Below are positions 1 to 5,906 of a stretch of 8,739 nt of DNA, in pieces. The notes under the pieces were generated by a model. That model was not told the DNA's origin. It was given only the letters and a program-made list of their open reading frames with translations, and made no database searches. Numbering within the stretch: the first letter of the stretch is position 1; every line of letters begins with the position of its first letter. Origin of the DNA: Planctomycetota bacterium (GTDB taxonomy: Bacteria > Planctomycetota > UBA1135); assembly GCA_027021325.1 (NCBI GenBank), contig JALUUN010000411.1, forward strand, positions 1 through 8,739, in the 5' to 3' direction. A program made the position numbers and the translations under genes.

Positions 1-4
1 CCGG

Positions 5-1750
5 ATGACCCTGGCGGATCCGTCGGCGCCGGTCCGCGAGGCGCGAGAGGCCCTGCGCCTGGAGGACCGCCTCCCCTATCTGCGCGAGCCGGACCCGCCG
101 CCGGAGATCGAGCCCGGCACCCTCCTGGGCGAGGTCCTGGTCCGCCTCGGCTTCCTGGAGGAGGAGCAGCTGCAGGCGGCTCTGGCACGCTCAGCCGAAC
201 GTCCGGGCGTGCACCTGGGTCAGATCATGATCCAGGAAGGCTTCATCAACGAGGAGCACCTGGCCCAGGCCCTGGCCCGGCAGTACGGCCTGCCCTACGT
301 CCGGCCTTCGGCCCACGGCACTCTGGACGTCACCCTGGAGCACGGGGTGCCCTTCCCCGAGCTCCGGGTCCACGGCGTCCTGCCCTTCCTGCGCATGGAC
401 GACGTCCTGGCGGTGGCCGTGAGCGATCCGTCGGACGTGTATGCGACGGACGCCATCCGCAACCACTCGGGCCTCATGGTCGTGACGGCCGTGGCCTCCC
501 CCGGCGAGGTCCAGCGCGGCCTCGACCTCCTGCAGCGGGCCACGGCCGCCAAAGGCGAAGACACCGGAAGCGTCCTGGAGTCGGGCTCGGTTCCGGTCGA
601 GGAGCAGTTCGAGGAAATCCTGCGGAACGCCCTCATCGAGGGCGCCTCGGACCTGCACCTGGAACCGGCGGAGGATCACTACATCCTGCGCTACCGGGTG
701 GACGGGCGCCTGCGCCGGGTCTCGAACCTCAGCCTCGAGGACGGCTCCTCCCTGACAGCGAGAATCAAGGTCCTGGCCGGCTGCGACATCTCCGAGAAGC
801 GCCTGCCCCAGGACGGACGCATCCACTACCAGGACGGGCAACGGGACGTGGACCTGCGCGTCAATACCCTGCCCACGGTCTACGGGGAGAAGACCGTCAT
901 GCGGGTCCTGGACCGGAAGGGCGGCTCCATCCCCCTGGAGTCCATGGGAATGACTCCGGCCAACCTGGCGACGGTGCAGCAGGCGATCCGCGAGCCCCAC
1001 GGTCTGGTCCTGGTGACGGGCCCCACGGGATCCGGCAAGACCACCACCCTGTACAGCATCCTGGACGAGATCCGCAGCCCCGAAGTCAACATCTCGACCG
1101 TGGAGAACCCGGTGGAACGGGCCATCGAAGGGGTGAACCAGACCCAGGTCAATCCCAAGGCGGGACTCGACTTCGCGACCTGCCTGCGGGCTCTCCTGCG
1201 CCAGGACCCGGACGTGATCATGATCGGCGAGATCCGGGACGCCGAGACCGCCGAGATCGCCGTCGAGGCGGCCCTGACCGGCCACCTGGTCCTCGCCACC
1301 CTGCACACGAACGACGCCCCGAGCGCGCCGGTGCGCCTCATCCAGATGGGGATCGAGCCCTATCTCGTTGCGGCGACGTTGCGTGTGGCCGTGGCCCAAC
1401 GCCTGGTCCGGCGCCTCTGCGAGGCCTGCAAGGAGCCCGTGGTCATCCCCGGGGAGGTCCGCGCCCTCTACGCCCGGCACGGATTGGGTCAAGGCCCCCA
1501 CTACAAGGCGGCCGGCTGTCCGGTGTGCCGGCAAAGTGGCTACGACAAAAGACTTCCGGTCTTCGAGGTGCTCCAGCTCACGGAGCCTGTGGCCGACATG
1601 GTGGCGCGGAATCCCAGCGCTGTGGACCTCAAACACCGTGCCACCCAGAACGGAATGGCTCCACTCCTGGAGGATGCCATCCGCTATGTGAATCGCGGAG
1701 TGACGACGCTCGAAGAAGCCATTCGGGCCGGCGGCTCCGCGACTCCATGA
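5..1750 (+). CDS. gspE: Type II secretion / type IV pilus assembly ATPase (GspE/PilB family)
   Basis: Cytoplasmic hexameric ATPase that drives pilin or pseudopilin polymerisation through the inner-membrane platform protein encoded next. Seen in the 581-residue product: a tandem MshEN-type N-terminal domain (about residues 40-170); Walker A GPTGSGKT at 339-346 (Lys345); Walker B region DPDVIMIGEIRD at 401-412 (Glu409); a His box around TLHTND at 432-437; and a zinc-binding tetracysteine pair, CEAC at 472-475 and CPVC at 505-508, typical of GspE/PilB rather than of the PilT retraction ATPase. Length is normal to slightly long for the family. The frame is open to the left edge, so the ATG at 5 is only the first start visible and the true start could lie upstream. 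The stop overlaps the next gene's start in an ATGA. GspE, PilB and MshE cannot be told apart from the motor alone. The arginines that begin each cyclic-di-GMP motif are replaced (see findings). Confidence 0.95.
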   Translation: MTLADPSAPVREAREALRLEDRLPYLREPDPPPEIEPGTLLGEVLVRLGFLEEEQLQAALARSAERPGVHLGQIMIQEGFINEEHLAQALARQYGLPYVRPSAHGTLDVTLEHGVPFPELRVHGVLPFLRMDDVLAVAVSDPSDVYATDAIRNHSGLMVVTAVASPGEVQRGLDLLQRATAAKGEDTGSVLESGSVPVEEQFEEILRNALIEGASDLHLEPAEDHYILRYRVDGRLRRVSNLSLEDGSSLTARIKVLAGCDISEKRLPQDGRIHYQDGQRDVDLRVNTLPTVYGEKTVMRVLDRKGGSIPLESMGMTPANLATVQQAIREPHGLVLVTGPTGSGKTTTLYSILDEIRSPEVNISTVENPVERAIEGVNQTQVNPKAGLDFATCLRALLRQDPDVIMIGEIRDAETAEIAVEAALTGHLVLATLHTNDAPSAPVRLIQMGIEPYLVAATLRVAVAQRLVRRLCEACKEPVVIPGEVRALYARHGLGQGPHYKAAGCPVCRQSGYDKRLPVFEVLQLTEPVADMVARNPSAVDLKHRATQNGMAPLLEDAIRYVNRGVTTLEEAIRAGGSATP

Positions 1751-2922
1751 GCCTGAACACCCTCCTGAAGCGACGGGAGCCCGACCTCGAAGCCGAGGGC
1801 GGGACCATTGCAGCCGCGGCCACGGACGCCGCACGGGCGGAGCGGGAGGAGGCGGCAGGCCCGGGGGCCCTGCACCGCAACGAGTCCCTGAAGCTCCGGC
1901 CCAAGGAGGCCCTGCACATCCTGATCCAGCTGCGTTCCATGCTGGTGGCCGGAGTGCCCCTGCTCGCCGCCTTGCGCACTCTCATCCAGCACGCGGGAAG
2001 CCCGCGGGCGGAGAAAGTCCTGCGCCACATCACGGCCCTGGTGGAGAGCGGCCACGACCTGAGCTACGCCATCGGGTCCCTGCCGCGCTGCTTCGAGTCC
2101 TACACCGTGCACCTCCTGGCCGCAGGCGAACGCTCAGGCGCCCTGGACGACGCCATGGAGCGTTGCATCGAGTTGATGGACAAGCAGATCAAACTCAGCG
2201 GCAAGATCAAGGGAGCCCTGGCCTATCCCGGCTTCCTGCTCCTGGTCACGGCAATCATGACGACCTGCATTCTGGTCTTCCTGGTGCCGAAGTTCGAGAA
2301 GCTCCTGTCCAAGAAGCCCGAGCTCCTTCCGACCACCACCAAGTGGGTGCTGGCGGCCTCCGAGTTCCTGCGCAGCTCCCCGGAGACCGCAGCCGCGGCA
2401 GCAGTGGCCTTCGTCCTCCTGCTGATCTTCGGCGTTCGCTACAAGCGCTTCCGCGCCTGGCTGTTCGAGGGGGTCAGCCGCACGCCGCTGGTCGGGACCC
2501 TGATCCACAAGGCCTACATCAGCCGCTCGGTGAACGCCCTGGCCATGACCCTGGAATCCGGGGTCCCGATCCTGACCGGGCTGGAGCACGCGCGCCAGAT
2601 CAGTCAGCTGCCGAAGCTGCAGCAGGTCTGGACCCGCGCCGGCCAGGTGGTCCGCGACGGTCGTCCTCTGCATGTGGCCCTGGAGGGCGCAGACCTGCCG
2701 CCGGCCCTGGTACAGATGATCGTGGCCGGCGAGTCCAGTGGCAGCCTCGACGCCAGCCTGCGCAAGGCCGGCGAATTCCTGGACCGGGAGACGGAGGCGG
2801 CCATGAACCTGGTCACCGGGCTCCTCGGCCCCATGACCGTGGTCATCGCCGGCGCCATCGTCGGCTTCATCGTGGTGTCCCTGATGATGCCCATCTTGCA
2901 GATGGCGAAGTTCGTGGGTTGA
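1747..2922 (+). CDS. gspF: Type II secretion / type IV pilus inner-membrane platform protein (GspF/PilC family)
   Basis: Polytopic inner-membrane protein on which the assembly ATPase acts to extrude pilin subunits. The 391-residue product shows two T2SSF domain copies, each with the family's L-x-x-G-x-P-L/I repeat start: LVAGVPLLAAL near residue 67 and LESGVPILTGL near 269. Each copy also has an AGE-S-G element: AAGERSGAL at 125-133 and VAGESSGSL at 326-334. Hydrophobic segments lie at about 162-181, 213-230 and 358-381, the usual three-helix layout. The first ~45 residues are charged and Ala/Glu-rich with no recognised motif. I chose the ATG at 1747 because it forms an ATGA overlap with the ATPase stop and gives the normal family length; the frame stays open further upstream only as an overlap with the ATPase gene. 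Almost certainly translationally coupled to the ATPase. Confidence 0.95.
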   Translation: MSLNTLLKRREPDLEAEGGTIAAAATDAARAEREEAAGPGALHRNESLKLRPKEALHILIQLRSMLVAGVPLLAALRTLIQHAGSPRAEKVLRHITALVESGHDLSYAIGSLPRCFESYTVHLLAAGERSGALDDAMERCIELMDKQIKLSGKIKGALAYPGFLLLVTAIMTTCILVFLVPKFEKLLSKKPELLPTTTKWVLAASEFLRSSPETAAAAAVAFVLLLIFGVRYKRFRAWLFEGVSRTPLVGTLIHKAYISRSVNALAMTLESGVPILTGLEHARQISQLPKLQQVWTRAGQVVRDGRPLHVALEGADLPPALVQMIVAGESSGSLDASLRKAGEFLDRETEAAMNLVTGLLGPMTVVIAGAIVGFIVVSLMMPILQMAKFVG

Positions 2923-2927
2923 GGGTG

Positions 2928-3392
2928 ATGCAGCTGCACAGGACAAGGAGATCGGGAGGCCGGCGGCGGGGCCTTTCTCTCGTCGAGGTGGCCGTCTCCC
3001 TCGCCATCATCTCCCTGGTGGCCACCGCCTCCGCCGGTTCCCTGCGGACCGGCCTGCGCTCCCTGACCGGTGCCGAGGCCTCGGCCCTGGCGACCGTCGC
3101 CCTGCGCCAGTTCCGGGAGTACACGCTGAACTTCTCCATCGAGGAAATGGACGCCCTCGACGGAATGACGACGCCCCCGCTGATGGGAGATGGCGAACCG
3201 CTGCCTGGCGCCGAGACCCTGCAACTGGGAGTCTCGGTCACGCCCGTGAGCGACAGCGACCCCAATGAAGTGGTCGCCGTCGGGGAAAGCAAGACCAGGT
3301 ACGTCAAGGTCCTGGTCACTTCAGCAGGACGCAAGATCCAGGAAGCAGGATGGCTAGCAACAAGAAGAGTGGTCGCGGAGGCTTCTCCCTGA
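2928..3392 (+). CDS. Minor prepilin-like protein (GspI/PilV-like)
   Basis: Probable minor pilin or pseudopilin of the filament built by the two upstream gene products. The 154-residue product has a short basic leader rich in Arg, then a prepilin peptidase site after Gly15 (RRRG/LSLVEV) with glutamate at mature position 5 (Glu20), followed by a hydrophobic helix at about 16-38. The C-terminal part, with the pattern YVKVLVTS...AGWLATRRVV at 125-149, resembles the beta-sheet end of PilV/GspI-like proteins; that subfamily call is by pattern only. Mature residue +1 is Leu, not the usual Phe/Met. The ATG at 2928 lies 5 nt after the platform-protein stop and gives a 15-residue leader of normal size; a GTG sits immediately before it. 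The end overlaps the next pilin gene by 43 nt, suggesting coupled translation. The class is sure, the exact orthologue is not. Confidence 0.85.
   Translation: MQLHRTRRSGGRRRGLSLVEVAVSLAIISLVATASAGSLRTGLRSLTGAEASALATVALRQFREYTLNFSIEEMDALDGMTTPPLMGDGEPLPGAETLQLGVSVTPVSDSDPNEVVAVGESKTRYVKVLVTSAGRKIQEAGWLATRRVVAEASP
3340..3345 (+). promoter_or_regulatory. Ribosome-binding site of the GspH-like gene
   Basis: AGGAAG lies 4 nt before the ATG at 3350, inside the end of the preceding pilin gene. It is the clearest Shine-Dalgarno-like site in the cassette and supports 3350 as the start despite the 43-nt overlap. Confidence 0.55.
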
Positions 3393-4087
3393 CCGAAGTG
3401 ATGGTGGCGGTCTCGGTGGCGGTGACGCTGCTGGGGATCGCAGTGCCCACCGAGACCAGTTTCGACCTGGCCGGGGCCGAGGCACGGCGCCTGGTGGCCG
3501 ACGGCATGCTGGCGCGCAGCCGCGCCCGCACCCAGTGGGAGGGCACCATGGTCGAGGTGGACGTCCTCAACAACCGCTGGAGGGTGCAGACCCTGGACGG
3601 AGAGATCATCCCCGGGTCCGACGCCGATGACGACGGCTGGCGGCACCTCGCCGAGGGGGTCCGCTTCCGCAAGCGGACTACGGTGGATCCGACCTTCATC
3701 TTCCTTCCCAACGGCCGCACCTTCCGCGCCGCCTCGGTGGTCCTGAGCACCGGGGAGACCGCATGGGAGGTCAGCGCCAACGCCCTCAGCGGGAAGATCA
3801 ACAGCGGACCGACGGAAGTGCCGGACTGGCCCGACTGGATGGACGATGGCCACGGCGGCGATGACAACGGCTCCGGAGACAGCGCCTCCGGGGACGAGGA
3901 CGATCATGACTACGACGGCGAAGTCGAGAACGACTACGACGACGATGAGACGGACTACGGCTGCGGCCGGGACGGCCGCGGCGGCTGCCGCAGGCAGCGC
4001 GGCGGCCAGTGCCGGCGGGGTTCGGTCCACAGCCACGACCACGGCGGTCTGGCCAGAAACCAGGGCGATGGCTGTCACGAGAGTTAG
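3350..4087 (+). CDS. gspH: GspH/FimT-like prepilin with an Asp-rich C-terminal extension
   Basis: Minor pilin or pseudopilin. In the 245-residue product the cleavage site follows Gly11 (GRGG/FSLTEV), Glu16 is mature position 5, and a hydrophobic helix spans about 12-33. The globular part ends with a pattern typical of GspH/FimT proteins: FIFLPNGRTF at 116-125, a strand VVLSTG at 130-135, then WEVSANALSGKI at 139-150. Family members normally stop about here. This one continues for 95 residues. Residues 159-204 hold about 17 Asp and 4 Glu, including DHDYDGEVEND at 185-195, a DxDxDG pattern like calcium-binding loops. After that comes a Gly/Arg/Cys-rich stretch with Cys at 205, 213, 221 and 242. 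The last 20 nt overlap the next gene. A ribosome-binding site precedes the ATG at 3350. The core call is firm. The tail could be a real ligand-binding extension or partly the product of a frameshift. Confidence 0.85.
   Translation: MASNKKSGRGGFSLTEVMVAVSVAVTLLGIAVPTETSFDLAGAEARRLVADGMLARSRARTQWEGTMVEVDVLNNRWRVQTLDGEIIPGSDADDDGWRHLAEGVRFRKRTTVDPTFIFLPNGRTFRAASVVLSTGETAWEVSANALSGKINSGPTEVPDWPDWMDDGHGGDDNGSGDSASGDEDDHDYDGEVENDYDDDETDYGCGRDGRGGCRRQRGGQCRRGSVHSHDHGGLARNQGDGCHES
3908..3960 (+). repeat. Degenerate Asp-Tyr coding repeat in the GspH-like tail
   Basis: The 10-mer gactacgacg occurs at 3908-3917 and 3932-3941, and a shortened copy gactacgg at 3953-3960. The copies are in frame and encode DYD at residues 187-189, DYD at 195-197 and DY at 202-203, spaced 8 then 7 codons apart. 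GAC/GAT triplets fill the space between them. This looks like low-complexity expansion within a coding region rather than a mobile or recognition repeat. Confidence 0.4.
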
Positions 4088-4631
4088 GCGGCCGGTCGCC
4101 GGGCGGCACCAGGGCTTCACTCTGACCGAGGTCCTGGTCGCCGCCACGGTGACCATGATCATGATGTACGGCGCGCTCTACGGCACCGCCGAGAGCTTCG
4201 AGGTGGTCCGTGAGGGCGACCGGCGGGTGCACACCAACATCCACGCCCGGGCCAGCCTCGACCGGATGTTGAAGGACATTCGCTACTGCGCCGACATCAG
4301 CCTCGCCGGCGATCCACTCGGGGGCTGGACCCTGGACGTCCTGACCACGGGAACCCTGGACCCGGGCTGGGTCACCTATGGATGGGTCCCGGACTCCCAG
4401 GAGCTCCTGGTGACCGACGGGGAACTCACCGATCTGGTTCTTCCCGGGGTCCTGGAGATGAACATCTCCACCCTCGAGGAGGATCTGGACTTCGGCCGCG
4501 TCATCACACGGGTGACGATCACCATGACCCTGCAGGTGGACGCCGGGGTCGAGGCCGGCTACGGGGCGCGGGAATACACGATGGAACTGGGCGGATCGAC
4601 ATGGATTCTCAACAACATCCCCGATTTCTGA
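4068..4631 (+). CDS. Minor prepilin-like protein (GspJ/PilW-like)
   Basis: Third small prepilin of the cassette. The 187-residue product has a basic 16-residue leader, cleavage after Gly16 (RHQG/FTLTEV), Glu21 at mature position 5, and a hydrophobic helix at about 17-38 with several Met residues. The following helix with RASLDRMLKDIRYCADI at 61-77 matches the layout of GspJ/PilW proteins, where an R-x-x-L-x-x-x-L-x-D-I-R segment follows the N-terminal helix. A strand-rich C-terminus follows (VITRVTITMTLQVDAG at 145-160). The same frame stays open to 3846, but the ATG at 4068 is preferred: it gives a normal leader, overlaps the previous gene by only 20 nt, and the upstream stretch is low-complexity Ala/Thr sequence. 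An AGGG sits only 2 nt before the ATG, too close to be a normal ribosome-binding site, so coupled translation is likely. The gene overlaps the next one by 31 nt. Confidence 0.83.
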   Translation: MAVTRVRRPVAGRHQGFTLTEVLVAATVTMIMMYGALYGTAESFEVVREGDRRVHTNIHARASLDRMLKDIRYCADISLAGDPLGGWTLDVLTTGTLDPGWVTYGWVPDSQELLVTDGELTDLVLPGVLEMNISTLEEDLDFGRVITRVTITMTLQVDAGVEAGYGAREYTMELGGSTWILNNIPDF

Positions 4632-5872
4632 GGCGGCCGTCCGCCGACTCGCTCTGCCGCGGGTCGGTGTTCATGATGACCCTGGTCTTCACCGGGGTTC
4701 TGGCACTCCTCGCCGTGACCTTCGGAAGCACGGTGAGTGTCCAGATGCAGCTGGCCCGGGACGACGTCAAGTCCGTCTCCGCTGAGCTCATGGCCCAGTC
4801 CGGAATGGAGTACGCCCGGGTCCAGCTGCTGCGCAGCCCGGCCTGGAACGGAACCGATCCGTCCGGGATCCTCGTAGACGACGTCGGCGGCTTCGCCGTC
4901 GAGAGGATCAATCCCGAGAGCTCCTGGGAAGAGCCGACCTACGTCGAGACCGAGATCTCCGGCTTCCGCGGCGAAGGCCTGTTCGTGGTGAATGCCGAGT
5001 TCTACGTCGTCCCCGGCGACCTGGTGCGGACCTCGGCCCTGGCCAGCCTCGGTGGTGAGCTGGACGTCAAACAGTCCACCATCCTCGGCGACATCACCGT
5101 CGCCGATCAGCTCGGCGTCATCTACGACTGGATCCCGACGGCCAACGGCGGCGCCGGCGGCTGGGTTCTCGGCGGGCCGGACAGCCTTGGCAGTATCGAC
5201 TTCACAAACTCGACCCTGTCGGGGACCCTGCGCAAGTACACGAACACGGTGTACATCGACGCCGAGCAGGAGGTCGTCGTGGACGGTCCGATCTACATGC
5301 CGCAGTGGAACCTGGACTCCTACCTGACGCCCGGCCCGGACCGCGTGATCTACAACAACCCGGGAACCCTGGAGGGCCTGACCCTCGAGGAGACGGCGGT
5401 CGTGATCCTCGACCCCGGCGCCAGCCTGACCCTCGACGACTGCAGCTTTCGCGGCGGGATGGTGATCTATGTCGAGCCGACCTACGACCTGCGCAGTGGG
5501 CCGCGGAACGAAGTCACCCTCAAGCACAGCAATCTCTTCGGGGGCGGTGCCCAGGGCATCCACCCGAGTATCGGTCTGATCGCTCCGGCCGCGCAGTTCC
5601 GCTACAACAGCGGTCAGGAACAGAGCTTCTACGGCTTGTGCTACTGGAATGCCTCGGACCACGTGAACAGTGGCCAGCTGTTCCAGGTGGATGGCCAGCT
5701 GATCATCGTCAACGACGGCTTCCAGGTCATGCACGCCACTCTGATCTGGAACGAGAACGTGGTCCGCGACCCGCCGCCCGGGATCGAGTATCAGGGCGAC
5801 ATGCCCTCGGTGGACATCACCGAGGCCTACGAGCAGTACGAGGAGATCGAGATCCCGGACACCGGCTACTGA
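4601..5872 (+). CDS. PilX/GspK-like minor pilin with large beta-rich exported domain
   Basis: Large last member of the pilin cassette, 423 residues. Its N-terminus resembles PilX/GspK proteins: basic residues, then a small residue and a hydrophobic helix (RGSVFMMTLVF at 20-30, helix to about 46), followed by AELMAQSGMEYARVQLL at 61-77, the amphipathic start of the mature helix. As in GspK, the mature +5 glutamate is absent: cleavage after Gly21 would place Met26 there. About residues 148-390 are strand-rich and repetitive, with segments such as ILGDITVADQLGVIYDW (161-177), VVVDGPIYMP (225-234), VVILDPGASLTLDDCSFRGG (267-286), SIGLIAPAAQFRYN (323-336) and FQVDGQLIIV (361-370). This suggests a beta-solenoid like the C-terminal domain of some PilX proteins. 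The tail is acidic (EQYEEIEIPDTGY). The ATG at 4601 overlaps the previous gene and has a weak GGCGGA upstream. Likely role: filament tip or priming complex, possibly adhesion. The pilin class is fairly sure, the function of the large domain is not. Confidence 0.75.
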   Translation: MDSQQHPRFLRRPSADSLCRGSVFMMTLVFTGVLALLAVTFGSTVSVQMQLARDDVKSVSAELMAQSGMEYARVQLLRSPAWNGTDPSGILVDDVGGFAVERINPESSWEEPTYVETEISGFRGEGLFVVNAEFYVVPGDLVRTSALASLGGELDVKQSTILGDITVADQLGVIYDWIPTANGGAGGWVLGGPDSLGSIDFTNSTLSGTLRKYTNTVYIDAEQEVVVDGPIYMPQWNLDSYLTPGPDRVIYNNPGTLEGLTLEETAVVILDPGASLTLDDCSFRGGMVIYVEPTYDLRSGPRNEVTLKHSNLFGGGAQGIHPSIGLIAPAAQFRYNSGQEQSFYGLCYWNASDHVNSGQLFQVDGQLIIVNDGFQVMHATLIWNENVVRDPPPGIEYQGDMPSVDITEAYEQYEEIEIPDTGY

Positions 5873-5906
5873 GCCGGCGGCCGGGCGGCGCGGCTAGGCT
5901 TGCGCC

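Noticed and set aside
191..1834. 547-codon open frame on the minus strand opposite the assembly ATPase gene
   Set aside because: Antisense shadow of a strongly supported gene in GC-rich DNA; the product is His/Gly/Arg/Asp-rich without any recognisable domain.
3846..4067. In-phase upstream extension of the GspJ-like frame, possibly a longer protein or a frameshift fusion with the GspH-like gene
   Set aside because: The added 74 residues are Ala/Thr low-complexity shadow of the Asp-codon-rich stretch and would put the prepilin leader in mid-protein. No slippery heptamer with a downstream structure was recognised.
2134..5734. Long minus-strand open frames opposite gspF, the prepilins and the PilX-like gene (2134-2946, 2867-4162, 4559-5734)
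   Set aside because: All lie antisense to genes with clear motifs, have low-complexity composition, and show no family signature.
5872..5895. GC-rich inverted repeat (agccg...cggct) between the PilX-like gene and the next gene, a possible terminator
   Set aside because: Only a 5-bp stem at the ends with a poorly paired interior and no T-run after it; in DNA this GC-rich it is expected by chance.
5873..5906. Promoter for the deoxyhypusine-synthase-like gene
   Set aside because: The 34-nt gap holds no convincing -35/-10 pair; read-through from the pilin cassette or a promoter inside the preceding gene cannot be judged from sequence.
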